Made by a program: the position numbers and the translations under genes. The notes below the pieces were generated by a model. That model was given only the letters and a program-made list of their open reading frames with translations. It was not told the origin of the DNA and ran no database searches. Positions 54,509 to 64,000 of a stretch of 64,000 nt of DNA are shown here, piece by piece. How positions within the stretch are numbered: position 1 is the first letter of the stretch; each line of letters begins with the position of its first letter. Origin of the DNA: Morinoia aosen (taxonomy: Eukaryota > Arthropoda > Malacostraca > Amphipoda > Talitridae); contig CM059576.1 in the NCBI GenBank assembly GCA_030386875.1, positions 12,305,058-12,369,057 on the forward strand. Direction: 5' to 3'.

Positions 54509-57040
54509 AGGAACGTTTCGACCAACTAGCAGTGGTCATTGTCAACACTGTAAAAGTAAAGATTACAAATCAGACATCATTCAGAAAATCACAATGGTAA
54601 AAACAAACATGAAATTGGAAACATTTGCTAACAAACTATTTGTAGGGGATAGGCAGACTGCATATCATTGAGCTTTGGCTTTAGTCTATAAATGAAAAGA
54701 GATTCTAATATTCTGAGTTCTATTGGGTTGCTTCCTCGGCCTAATACTTCAAAATCAGATAGTCCAACAGGCAGGTCGCATTTTTCTGCATGTGTGCGTA
54801 TTGCAGAGTGAGAAGGTGCTGATAAAAGGTTATTAGTATGGTGACTCCGTCCAGCATGCTCAGCCACACGAATACGCAGGCTACGGGATGTAGATCCAAC
54901 GTATTCAGATGCACCACATTGTGCACAACTATGCTTGTATACAACCGAGCTAAGCATGCCTTTAGGAAGTTCATCCTTAAATTTGAAAAAAGATCCAACT
55001 GACAAGGAATTGACAAGAATAAATTTGAAATCACACTGCGTAAAAAACTTCGATAAAAGGAGGGATAGTTCAGATTTTAGTTTTTCTGACTGAGCACCAA
55101 AGTACAATAATGAAACGTAACATTGTTTTCTATCAACAGAGGCAACCGATGGAACATTTGTGCGAATAGAGGAGAGAAATTTTCTAATTGAGTCGTCTAC
55201 TAGGTGAACAGGGAACCCATTCTTAACAAAATAATTCTTTAAGAACATAAATTCCTCGTGAAGGAAACCAAATGTGCTGCAAACACTATAAGCCCTATAC
55301 AGTAATGTTTTGATACCATTTATTTTGAATTGAAAACAGCAAAAACTAAAAAAACTCAATCCTAAACCAGTAAATGTTGGTTTGCGATAGACTGCACATT
55401 CAAAACTATGACCCATTCTATGAACATTGACATCTAAAAACGGGAGGCAATTATCTCTTTCTGTGTCCATGGTAAATTTGATATTCGGGTGCTTAGTATT
55501 CAAGTAATCTAGAAATAATGAACAATGGTGTTGGTCTCTGAACAAAATGAACGTATCGTCTATATACCGCTTGTAAAAGGCTGGCTTAAATTCAATAGGA
55601 CATTCCTCAATCCAGGATTTCTCGTGATGACACATAAAAATATTAGCCAACGTGGGACCCAACGGGAGGCCCATACCCAATCCATCCAGTTGTTTGTAAA
55701 GTTTACCATTAAAAATGAAAAAACTATTAAGAACCGAAAGTTCAAGAAATTTCTGAAACAATTCACGGGTTAGGCCCAAAACTAAATTGCTGTTACTAAA
55801 AAGATAATTCAAACAGATCGAAATAGTTTCGTGCAATGGGATATTAGTGAACAGGTTTTCCACGTCAAATGATGCCATATAAAATGAATTTGCATTTTTA
55901 ACAGAGGAAATTTGCTGCGAAAATGATTTAGAATTTTCTACTGTGTAGGAGTTTTGTGTGAATGGAGAAAGAATCGGCACCAGGAATTTTGCTAGTTTAA
56001 AGCTCGGAGTTTGATAAGCAGCAAAAATGGGCCTGAATGGAAAGGACACGTTAAAATTCAGTTTATGAATTTTGGCTAAGCCATATAAAATACCAGGGGC
56101 GGAGCCAGAAACAAAAAGGCGCTTATACAGTTCGTCTGAAATCACTTGCATTGTTCTAAGTTTACGTAAAAAATTATTTATTCTATCTTCGATGCGTAAC
56201 GTATAAGTGTGCATTTCTTCTGAAACTTCTCCAAATTTGCTCAAATCGGAAACTATATTATTCATGCTCTCATTATATCTGTCTCTGTCCACAATTACAA
56301 CTCCCCTGCCCTTGTCAGGGCGAGCAACAACAATACTTTTATCACCAGACAAATTTCTTAGAAGAGTTAAGTCAGATCTTGAAAACACGGAGGAAAAAAT
56401 TTTATATGGTTTGAAATTATAAAAATATTTATAGGACAAAGTTTTTAGTTGGTCTTTCATGGAGTTAAAAGAAATTGGGTCTATTGATTTCAAGTGGTAG
56501 GCCAGTTTTTCAAAACATAAAAAATATTTGGTAAAATCTAAGCCGTAAACTGGTAGATTAAAATCCAGGCCAAACGCTAGCAAAAATTTCAACCGAGACG
56601 GTAATGCTTTTGAGCTGTAATTAAAAACTAATGTATCAGGATTACAAGGTTTAATTTTGTTAGATATCCCCAAATTGCGTAGCTTATTAGAGTGTGTACG
56701 CTGAATGGCAGCAGAAAAGGTAGTAGTAGCTTGACGGACATGTTGATCGGCCCACAACATGGAGAAGACTGAGAAATTCTGCCGCAGAGATGAACGAAGA
56801 TCCTTTAGTTGAGCCGTGAGTGTACCAACAGCCTTCTTCTTAGCACAAATTTCTGTTAGAAGAAGTTTGGTCTGCCAAGCTTTGTAAAATGATGCCGACA
56901 GAAGGGATTTCTTATGCAGTTTGAAACGGAGGAATTTTGGGATCTTGTTGTAAATTTTGTACTGTTTTAAGAAGTCGATGTCTAGGTTGGTCTTTTCTAA
57001 TTTCTTTGAAGTACTCTCATACTTCCTCAACAGTCGGATA
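54509..57040 (-). mobile_element. Penelope-like element, coding region apparently intact
   Basis: The minus-strand ORF at 54628-57030 is followed about 90 bp later by a hairpin motif (GACCA...TGGTC then GAAACG, 54514-54537). The same motif type follows the other Penelope-like element. The flanking repeat (pLTR) boundaries are not resolved. It lies in the same orientation as, and just 3' of, the host exon at 57207-57396, so it probably sits in that gene's next intron. Confidence 0.85.
54628..57030 (-). CDS. Penelope-type reverse transcriptase with GIY-YIG endonuclease
   Basis: 800 codons without interruption. The N-terminal part (residues 1-280) is basic and helical. RT motifs follow: SIVVARPDKGRGVVIVDRDR, SGSAPGILYGLAKIHK, MASFDVENLFTNIP, GLGMGLPLGPTLANIFM and the catalytic YIDDTFILF at about residue 487. 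The C-terminal GIY-YIG nuclease begins near residue 690 (VVYKHSCAQCGASEYVG), preceded by the Cys pair C-x2-C. The Arg of SLRIRVAEH and the Glu of LRILESLFIYRLKP follow, completing its active site. Length and order are those of endonuclease-bearing Penelope-like retroelements. The protein cuts DNA and copies element RNA. The frame is open upstream of the chosen ATG, so the true start could lie 5'. Confidence 0.92.
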   Translation of the reverse strand: MRKYESTSKKLEKTNLDIDFLKQYKIYNKIPKFLRFKLHKKSLLSASFYKAWQTKLLLTEICAKKKAVGTLTAQLKDLRSSLRQNFSVFSMLWADQHVRQATTTFSAAIQRTHSNKLRNLGISNKIKPCNPDTLVFNYSSKALPSRLKFLLAFGLDFNLPVYGLDFTKYFLCFEKLAYHLKSIDPISFNSMKDQLKTLSYKYFYNFKPYKIFSSVFSRSDLTLLRNLSGDKSIVVARPDKGRGVVIVDRDRYNESMNNIVSDLSKFGEVSEEMHTYTLRIEDRINNFLRKLRTMQVISDELYKRLFVSGSAPGILYGLAKIHKLNFNVSFPFRPIFAAYQTPSFKLAKFLVPILSPFTQNSYTVENSKSFSQQISSVKNANSFYMASFDVENLFTNIPLHETISICLNYLFSNSNLVLGLTRELFQKFLELSVLNSFFIFNGKLYKQLDGLGMGLPLGPTLANIFMCHHEKSWIEECPIEFKPAFYKRYIDDTFILFRDQHHCSLFLDYLNTKHPNIKFTMDTERDNCLPFLDVNVHRMGHSFECAVYRKPTFTGLGLSFFSFCCFQFKINGIKTLLYRAYSVCSTFGFLHEEFMFLKNYFVKNGFPVHLVDDSIRKFLSSIRTNVPSVASVDRKQCYVSLLYFGAQSEKLKSELSLLLSKFFTQCDFKFILVNSLSVGSFFKFKDELPKGMLSSVVYKHSCAQCGASEYVGSTSRSLRIRVAEHAGRSHHTNNLLSAPSHSAIRTHAEKCDLPVGLSDFEVLGRGSNPIELRILESLFIYRLKPKLNDMQSAYPLQIVC

Positions 57041-57206
57041 CCATCTTCACCGTAGCAACGGTGAACAAGGTAGTGAACAAGATAACAAGCTTTCTTTACA
57101 GGTACTGTTTAATGTGTATACCGTATTACTCTACATTTTCGCACATAAATATGCAATTTTCCTACTTGAATATTTGTACTCACTGAGTGTCCTGCTCACA
57201 GCTTAC

Positions 57207-57396
57207 CTGCTATTTTGCAGAGGTGCTATGATGTCATCACACGGGTCGCCATCAAGGAGGAGCCTAATGTCTCCTTTCCTAGCTCTGATGACGTCCGTCC
57301 AGCAGGTCCGTCTGAGGTCATCTGTACTCATGTCAACCCTCAACAGGAGGGGCTGCGCGTACTGCAGCATCAGAGCCGCGGCAGCAACATCTCGAC
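57207..57396 (-). CDS. Host gene exon B (internal), unknown protein
   Basis: 190 bp on minus, bounded by an acceptor TTATTTTCGTTGTGCAG and a donor CAG|GTAAGC. It reads RDVAAAALMLQYAQPLLLRV, then DMSTDDLRRTCWTDVIRARK and a GDIRLLLDGDPCDDI segment with no stop. The exon begins with two bases of a codon, which exactly complements exon A ending with one base (phase 1 intron). The base composition is GC-richer than its surroundings. The protein looks alpha-helical and possibly HEAT-like; I cannot name it. The plus strand is also open here (reading IKEEPNVSFPSSDD), with its own AG/GT-like borders. The minus reading is preferred because of the phase match. Confidence 0.6.
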
Positions 57397-57745
57397 CTGC
57401 ACAACGAAAATAACTGAAATTTCCCTTGCAGGGTAAGGTAAGAAAGCGGAGCAAAGGATCTAAATCATGCGTCGTTTTGCCATGTATTGCGATATCAATT
57501 CACAAGTCACTGGTAGCCAGAACATACTTCAAGTTCTAGTGAGACTCGTTCCCTACTGTACTTAAGATTAGGCTCATGTCGAGGGAAATCACCTCTGAGA
57601 GACCTCTGAGGCTTGCCTTCGAAATGGCTCGTCATCCCGCGTTCGTTTTCAATAAACACTACATGAAAGCGAGAACAAGTTTAATTTGTATTTTTAAATT
57701 AGGTTGGAGCACTCATGCCAGTTTTGAAATGAAAATGATTGTAAA

Positions 57746-57893
57746 GATAGCTGATTTAAAAATCATTTAAATAAGTGAATGCTGTAGCCATGTCCTATTT
57801 TCTGTATTCCAATTCGCTTTTACAGGTGTTGATAATGGCTTGAGCTTGAAGCCAAACCGTTCACTTATTTAAATGATTTCTAAATCAGCTATC
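57746..57893. mobile_element. Small fold-back element, 148 bp
   Basis: 34-bp inverted arms (57746-57779 and 57860-57893) start GATAGCTGATTTA with a single mismatch. The interior contains GTTGATAAT, then GGCTT...AAGCC (57837-57853), then AAACCG. This is a degenerate form of the CTGATGA-hairpin-GAAAC motif found elsewhere in the window. It lies in the intron between host exons A and B. No coding capacity. Confidence 0.75.
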
Positions 57894-57899
57894 TCCACC

Positions 57900-59350
57900 A
57901 TAATTTTTATTTTAATTTGTATTTCCTTCATGTTCAAAGAGAAATTTTGAATGAAGGTGAATACACGTATTGCTTTTGCGATTGATTCAGCGTATGTGAT
58001 TTTTCTTGATGCTAAAAATAATTTACTATAACTCGGGATCGAAGCAAAGAAAGGAAAATGTGTACCAAAATGATGGTTTTATACAGTTTTGTGGCGTTAG
58101 AAGAACAGCCTTTTGGGTCTGACACTCTGCTTCTATTGGGAAACTCAAAAAGAGCTCAACATTTTAAGAAGATTGAGAATGTTGTAATGTTGGTAAAATA
58201 AACACTATTGTAAAAAACTATTCAAGACTGTTGAAAGATGCATCGTTCGTTGCCGTTCAGATATTTGGGAATAAAAGTATGTACAAGCGTAGATTTCCAT
58301 CACTACCATGCTGGTGACCTTGAGAAGTAGGCCGAGTAACTCTAATGCCCTCTTTCTCCATGCGAGCATAACTCTTGAACTTGTGATTACGCGCACACTT
58401 ACTCGAGTTAGAATGTTTAAATATACATACATATACATGACTATATACAGTATGTATATATATATACATACATATACATATGCAGAATCAGTCAGTATGT
58501 ATATATTCATATAAATAACTACATACAGTATGTATGTAAACATGTATTTCAACCATAAATCTAAATAATATAGATATGTTCAATCCAACATATTCTCGCA
58601 AGTCAGCCAAAACTAACCATCACATGGAATATAACAGTAACAAACTTTTACCAACAAGTGACCTCTGAAGCACAAAGGTATACAAACACAATGCTATAAA
58701 TGAAGTAGAACTAGCTGCATCACAAAAGCTTGAACGAAAATTGAATGTGCAAGGAGTAACCACAGACAATATTCTATAGTATAGAATATAGTAAAGTATT
58801 ATAGATTACAGTATATTGTATAGTATTATCTTATTATAGTATGAACTCTGTACTATAGAAAGAGCGGTGTCTGTCCGTCTGTCCGAAGCCAGCCTGCAGT
58901 GTGTGATGAGCGTATCTGTGATACAAGCTTCATCAACTCCACAATTTCCAGTATATTAATCCATCAGATTCGAGTAGGAATGAATATCACGTGAATTCTC
59001 AGCAAATATGAACGTGTGTCATGTGATTTGTCGAACATTATTACACATTTTTGATAGGCCGTGTGTACTCGCCCTCATCAACTCTCGAGAGATTTGAATT
59101 TTTTCATTTCTTACACCTTTTCTTTCATTTTTCCTTCTTTTTATTTCAAATACAGGGGATGGACTACTGTTTTATAACAACTCTATATCTCTTTGTTATT
59201 CTAGAGTTAAGTAGAGAGACTGGCGCTCATTTGTAGCAGTGAGAGTGTTCTACTCTTCAGAGTCAGATTTATCGAATCTTTGAGAGTAGAATATCGTAAA
59301 CATTCACTTACAGCATTCGAGAATAAAGATACGCAGATGCTGCAACATAC
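57900..59350 (-). other. Intron-like sequence with TA/TACATA microsatellite
   Basis: Between the two host exons. 58425-58540 is a TATA/TACATATG-type microsatellite that creates spurious tyrosine-rich ORFs on both strands. 58770-58870 repeats TATAGTAT-like words. Nothing else is seen. Confidence 0.6.
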
Positions 59351-59568
59351 CCCTATTAAGTTCCCAGGTGCCCTTAGCAAGTGCCACCTTAGCCGCACTC
59401 CGGACCACACAAGCCTGGTCAGAGCAGCTCAGGACCAAGTCACACCAAGTGTCGGAGGTAGCGCCGGCCTCCTGTAGCGCCTCCTGTATTTGTGACCAGC
59501 GAGCCTTCAGCAGAGGAGGGTCTCTGTCGCTCAAGTCCTGGACCACGAACTGCAGCACCTCTAAGAAA
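59351..59568 (-). CDS. Host gene exon A (internal), unknown protein
   Basis: 218 bp on minus with a strong acceptor (TTTCCGTGTTCCCTTCAG) and donor GGG|GTATGT. The exon begins with the last base of a codon and then reads FLEVLQFVVQDLSDRDPPLL, KARWSQIQEALQEAGATSDT, then WCDLVLSCSD and an AAKVALAKGTWELNR segment. It ends with one base of the next codon, which fits exon B. It is clearly GC-richer and more protein-like than its flanks. It reads as helical-repeat protein; the gene is not identified. Further exons upstream (beyond 59568) and downstream (below 57207) are expected but not found in the window. Confidence 0.72.
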
Positions 59569-59569
59569 C

Positions 59570-62500
59570 TGAAGGGAACACGGAAATTTGGTGAGAGTTG
59601 CACTAGAGTGTATACCTAGAGTGTGTTCCTGGGTAGATGTACATATATGGTAATATCTGCCCGCAACCAAAAACTTAACCAATGGGTTACAAGTAAGATT
59701 GGCAAAAAGCATGAGTCCAATATTATTCAGTAGATATTTCTTTTCTAGTTTGAAAATTGTATATACTCGCATGCGATGGCGCACGTTGGTCGTGGTGCGT
59801 ATTAATGACTGTGGTGTGCTATGTTGTGTACTGTGAAGCTCTAGAGCTCGACATAATAGGTGATGGGCATATTAATTACATAGTTTCTACTGCGCACCAT
59901 AATTTGTTGTTACTCTGCAGAATACTTAGTTCTCACGTCAGTTCTCACTTGGGCCGCGTGAACATTTGAGTAGAACACGAGCGTAATGGCGTCAGCTGCT
60001 CTGTGTAGCGTGAGGCGCGCAGTGAAGGCAAGGTCAGGTTCCTATACGTTAGGTGATGCGCTTCTCGGTACTGAATATGTGACTTTGAAATGACAGAAGT
60101 AATGCTGAGCTCGGCACTGTTTCCAGGAATATTTTAGCCAACGTCAATCCCAATTATCAACCCCATGTTTATATTATCAATATTTGCAGGGGAAAAAACA
60201 TTCAATGCTTTGTTTACTTTATTATCTTATAAAGTGCAGTATATTCATCAATAAATGATCATTTTTTGAAGCATGGTCAACTGATTTAACAAGTAGTAAC
60301 TTATCATTCTGCTTGTGTAGCATAAAAAGTAAGAAAAACAAATTCAAATTTGCTTCCTTTGCAGTATACCTTCAAAACTTGGAGTACTAGCTTAATGATG
60401 AAAAGTAGTACATGGTGAGTTTCATTCAAACATGTTCCAGACTAATATAGGGGTACGAATATTTTCAGGAGCAACTTAACATGTATAAATAGAGATATGT
60501 CTTCGTGCAAATGAAAAATATATTTTCTCTTTAAATGCTTAAAACTCCTAAAACTTATTCGGAAAAGTTTCATGCATTTGTTGTAATATTTATAACGATA
60601 AATGCAGCATTACTGAAGGCTGAAGATGTTTGATAACTTTCCGGTCTTCCTATGGCTTGGAAAAAAAGATCTAATATTAACGAAATGAAAGAAATGCTCG
60701 TGAAATAGAATTGGAAGTGAATCTTTGGAATATTTGTGTTCAGCAACCCGAAGGCAAAAGTCGTGGGAATCTTGGAATTGTTGTTTTATCGTCTCTACAG
60801 AGAAGAATACCTACATCTTTTTATTCAAACCTGTTTCGATGGAAATAAAACTTTTAGAAAGCCGCAGAAACTGATCTCGATCCTGAATTACGATCCCGAT
60901 ATCACTGTATTCTGTTCCAGACCAGCTCCAGTTTCTGGTTGATAGTCATCAGTTTAAATCTTCAATATTTTTAAAAGTATCATTTCACAATAAGAAATCA
61001 TCTTTAAAAAAAAAACTTAAATTTTTCTCACAAGCTGCTCTCTTGATCTTGAAGGTCATCGAACTGTTATTTCTTCATAGCATTTTGAGATAATTCAATT
61101 TTAATTTTTAAGTCTCAAATCGTAAATAAAAATTGACCAAAGGGCAAATGCTTGTTAGGATTCCTTACAACTTCACGTCCGCGTCTGACGCAGGAACAGA
61201 AAGTGAGCGCAACATTGTGCGATGACCTGCAGAGACATGAACCGTTTCTTGCTCTACAGTGAAGATATGTTACGTAAAACAGACGTCACATTCACTTCAC
61301 CTTTTTTCCCCAAGCCCGTTACGACGGCATCTCCAAGCCTTGACAAATGTTAAACCTTCAATGTGAGTTAGGAAGGACAATTTTAGGGTATTGGTGGCTT
61401 CTTTTATCTCTATGAAGCTTCTTACGATCATTCGAATAAATTTATCAATATTTTCAATTGCAGTTTGCTCAATTTCTTATAACATTGGCCAGTAGGACAC
61501 AATTCAATTGAAAAAATTAATTTTCGTGTTAGGAATAGAATGACATAGTCTCCAACCAAAACAAGTTAGTGAAATTTGATTTCAATACATTTTACGGGTA
61601 GAGTAACATTTGCAGGGATATTCCTGTTTCTGCTGGTAATTACTATACCTTGTGTTTCCATTATCTGGATGAAATTGTTCAAAATAACCATTTAATCAAT
61701 CCTAAAAAAAGTTCATGATTAGGAAATTTTTTCTTCGAGTTTCTGTGTGTTTCTAGTACTTAAAAAATCTATAAAAAAACAGAACAATAACTGAAACCCT
61801 TTGCGATGCAAAAGGAAACTCTTGGTTATGCTGATATTGAAATCAGAATCTCGTACAGAATCACATTCATAATTGAACACTGAAATTAAATTAAAGTAAA
61901 CATATGCCCGCAGGTATTCGAGAAGGCAAACAAATTCACTGCGTGTAGATTTTGTTACAATATTTGAGGTGAAGTTTGTTTATAACTCTGACACTTGACA
62001 CATGACTAGGTTCACGAATTGGTTCAGGACTTGAGTGACGGGTTCAGAACCTGACTCGTGGGCTCGTGGCTCTCATTCTCTCGAGTGCACAACGAGGTTT
62101 TTCCTCCTTTTTTGCTTCATGTATTGCTTTAGTGATTTTATGCTTCTTTTCTACTTTGCGCTGCGTCTGGTATGAAATTAACACTGATTAAATTCGGCCT
62201 TTCATAACAAATGTTTGCACTTCAGTTCTCAAAATATTTAGGATATTAATTTCTAAACCATTTCCAATAACATTCATTTTCATTTTTAGGTATAAGATGA
62301 GTTCCATTTCTCAAATCTCATTTCAAAAGTTTTTCCATACTCATTCTTGAGTTTCCATACTCGAATTAAAGATTTCAGAGATAAAGGGGCAAGCAAAAAC
62401 TAAATTTAGGTGTAGGAAATACCAGTTTCTTAGTGTCGTGAACTACTTTAGAGGAAGGTTCAATAGGTTGTCTGTAAGCATTTGTTGAACCGGTGAAGTT

Positions 62501-62590
62501 CATCACGTGATAAGTTACGAAGAAATTCACTCAACATTTTTATTGGAACACTGTCAATCGTTAAAAAGTACTACCTAGGAAGTCTATAAA
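59570..62590. other. No supported gene
   Basis: AT-rich. It may be the upstream intron of the minus-strand host gene. Short ORFs (59757-59969, 60736-60942) have no motif and no convincing splice borders. Confidence 0.45.
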
Positions 62591-62897
62591 ACGCAACGTT
62601 TCGATGTACAAACATCATCATCAGCTGAAAAAATACAAAAAAATGATCTGTCACATTGGTAAAATGCAAATCTAATTCTTAAGCTATACGAGACAAGAAT
62701 GAAAGATGAAATCACAGCACAAAAATTTTTATGAAAGACTAGATATAAAGTTTGTAAGACAAAAATATGTATACACGAGATCAGGTACAGTAAGAGTATT
62801 GCACACTGTAGATGTTCATTGGACGAGCGTTAGGGGCGAAATGACCGGACGAGCAGTTGCCTCAAGACTTCTAAGCTGCGGTTTTAGTAAATAATTT

Positions 62898-63360
62898 TTA
62901 AGTAGAAAAGTCATTTGTGTTTTCGTTGAGAACGGGTTTACGTTTATGGATGTGTAACGCTTCTACAACTTGAATATGTACTTTTTTAGTCACGTTATAT
63001 GAGATTTTTGTATTAGGGTTTAGATCTTCATTTGATGGGTTGCAACTATGGTCAATGCGGAAATGATTGCAAATAAAACATTGGTATTTGTGGGCGGTTC
63101 TTCTTTGCCTCAGGGTCATCCTGGTCAAGCCAATGTAACATTTATCGATAGACTTACATTCTCTTCTGTCACACATAAATTGGTATATCACATTTGCCCT
63201 GTCCAGATCGATAACCCTGGATGCAGACATATTATTTTTCACTAAGAGGTCACTGATTTTGCAGTTTGTATAATACACACAGACTTCAATTGACGTATCA
63301 GGATCTGTTGGCTTGACAAATGTTTTAACAATGTTCTTAAAAACTCGTTCATCAATTTTG
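62898..63360 (-). pseudogene. GIY-YIG endonuclease domain of the second Penelope element
   Basis: The frame is open from about 63360 (KIDERVFKNIVKTFVKPTDP) to the stop at 62898. The GIY-YIG signature is seen as VIYQFMC...KCYIGLTRMTLRQR, with Cys residues between the two halves (MCDRRECKSIDKC) and a His/Cys cluster (HKYQCFICNHFRIDHSC). The conserved Glu is in IQVVEALHIHKRKPVLNENT. It is out of frame with RT upstream, so the polyprotein is broken. In intact relatives the domain nicks DNA at the insertion site. Confidence 0.82.
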
Positions 63361-63409
63361 TAATTTTAGCGCATTTGGTTTTCATAAAAGATATTAATGT
63401 CGCGAGAAT

Positions 63410-64000
63410 TCAGTCAGGATTATTTTTATTGCCCAAGGTTCGGTTTAAGAAATTACCAATAGTTCTATCAATGAGAGTATTAGGAAAATTGTTGTTAACC
63501 AGCAGCCGCTTGACTCTAAGCATTTCTGAATGGAAACTCGACCAGCTGCTGCACACCTTGTAAGCTCTATTTATTAACGTGTGTATAACGCCCTCTTTGT
63601 ACATTTGCGAAGCATCACAGTCATAATTTATAGTTTCACCAGCATGAGATTGCTTGACGTACACTGATCGCTGAAAAGTACCATGAGACGCTTCAAATAA
63701 AACATCTAAAAACGGCAGCTTACCATACAGGCCCAACTAAAATGCAAAATTCAATACAGATTTTTTTGAATTCAAATTCATTGACATCTCCAACTGCGCC
63801 AGGCCACAAATTCCTTGACATCTCCAACTGCGCCAGGCCATCTACTTCAACAAAAATATCATCTGCGTATCTACAGTACAATACTGGTTTAGCAGGCAAA
63901 GTGTTCATAACAAAATTTTCCACGTACGACATGTAGAAGTTGGCAAAAGTGGGCCCTAACGGGGAACCCATAGCTACGCCATCCACCTGACGGAACAAGC
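63410..64000 (-). pseudogene. Penelope-type reverse transcriptase, partial and frameshifted
   Basis: The reading from the window edge shows VDGVAMGSPLGPTFANFYMS and the catalytic CRYADDIFVEVDG. A 34-bp tandem duplication (63779-63846, TTGACATCTCCAACTGCGCC twice) then follows immediately after the active site and shifts the frame. Homology resumes as GKLPFLDVLFEASHGTFQRS and, further on, HTLINRAYKVCSSWSSFHSE, ending in a stop at 63410. The N-terminal half lies beyond 64000. Confidence 0.8.

Larger units (their letters stand above)
62597..64000 (-). mobile_element. Second Penelope-like element, decayed, cut by the window edge
   Basis: Minus-strand RT and GIY-YIG coding blocks (63998 down to 62898) are followed about 270 bp later by CTGATGA, one base, a GATG/CATC hairpin and GAAACG (62624 down to 62597). 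The protein differs strongly from that at 54628-57030, so a second Penelope lineage is present. Frameshifts and a 34-bp tandem duplication in RT show decay. Confidence 0.85.

Noticed and set aside
57203-57436. Plus-strand exon containing IKEEPNVSFPSSDD
   Set aside because: Open with acceptor-like and donor-like borders, and IKEEP resembles a sumoylation-type site. But the minus reading joins in phase with exon A at 59351-59568, so minus is preferred. Not fully excluded.
58205-58552. Tyrosine/isoleucine-rich ORFs on both strands
   Set aside because: Created by a TATA/TACATA microsatellite.

Overview
The window reads as arthropod, most likely insect, nuclear DNA. It is AT-rich, has AG/GT splice signals, and has scattered AGGTTAGG/CCTAACCT-type arrays (43.5 and 48.4 kb) of the kind common in insects. 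Its repeats are typical arthropod ones: Tc1/mariner, hAT, Ty3-like LTR, Jockey/CR1-like LINE and Penelope-like elements. No bacterial or viral gene organisation is present. Most of the window is transposon in successive states of decay. Only one credible host gene is visible: two phase-compatible exons on the minus strand at 57.2 and 59.4 kb.

Left part (1-12.2 kb): two decayed coding-like repeats near 0.3 and 0.75 kb, an ORF remnant at 1.35-1.86 kb, a long imperfect inverted repeat at 3.1-3.8 kb, mariner fragments at 4.87-5.15 and 6.89-7.33 kb, and a complete-ended Tc1 element (10648-12155). The catalytic centre of that Tc1 transposase is gone, and in its place is an 18-unit 20-bp minisatellite grown from the transposase's own sequence.

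Nested block (12.27-23.79 kb): a TIR element with a TA target site holds two independent hAT insertions (12420-14479 and 14514-22112), each with a perfect 8-bp target duplication. The second hAT is split by a young GC-rich LTR retrotransposon (15590-20494) with a perfect 5-bp duplication. The order of insertion can be read directly.

Middle (26.7-41.7 kb): a 49-bp tandem array, a Tc1 fragment, then a 10.8-kb Ty3/Gypsy-type element (27369-38145). It has 173-bp LTRs; gag; protease in the same frame as gag behind one UAA; RT/RNase H in the -1 frame; and integrase. A small ORF in the env position encodes a membrane protein with a possible myristoylation signal. Its leader carries a mariner-derived fold-back insertion. 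A LINE 3' fragment and a second, inverted copy of the first hAT element (39589-41647) follow.

Right part (41.7-64 kb): AT-rich sequence, a degenerate LINE (about 45.65-48.35 kb), short fold-back elements at 48.7 and 57.7 kb, two mariner fragments, and an apparently intact Penelope-like element on the minus strand (ORF 54628-57030, RT plus GIY-YIG endonuclease). Next come the two host exons, and then a second, different, decayed Penelope-like element running off the right edge. Both Penelope elements and both short fold-back elements share a hairpin motif resembling a hammerhead-ribozyme core with one extra base.

The mobile elements do not form a pathway with each other. They form a relative chronology, with the GC-rich LTR element, the Gypsy element, the Penelope ORF at 54.6-57.0 kb and the hAT pair looking the youngest.
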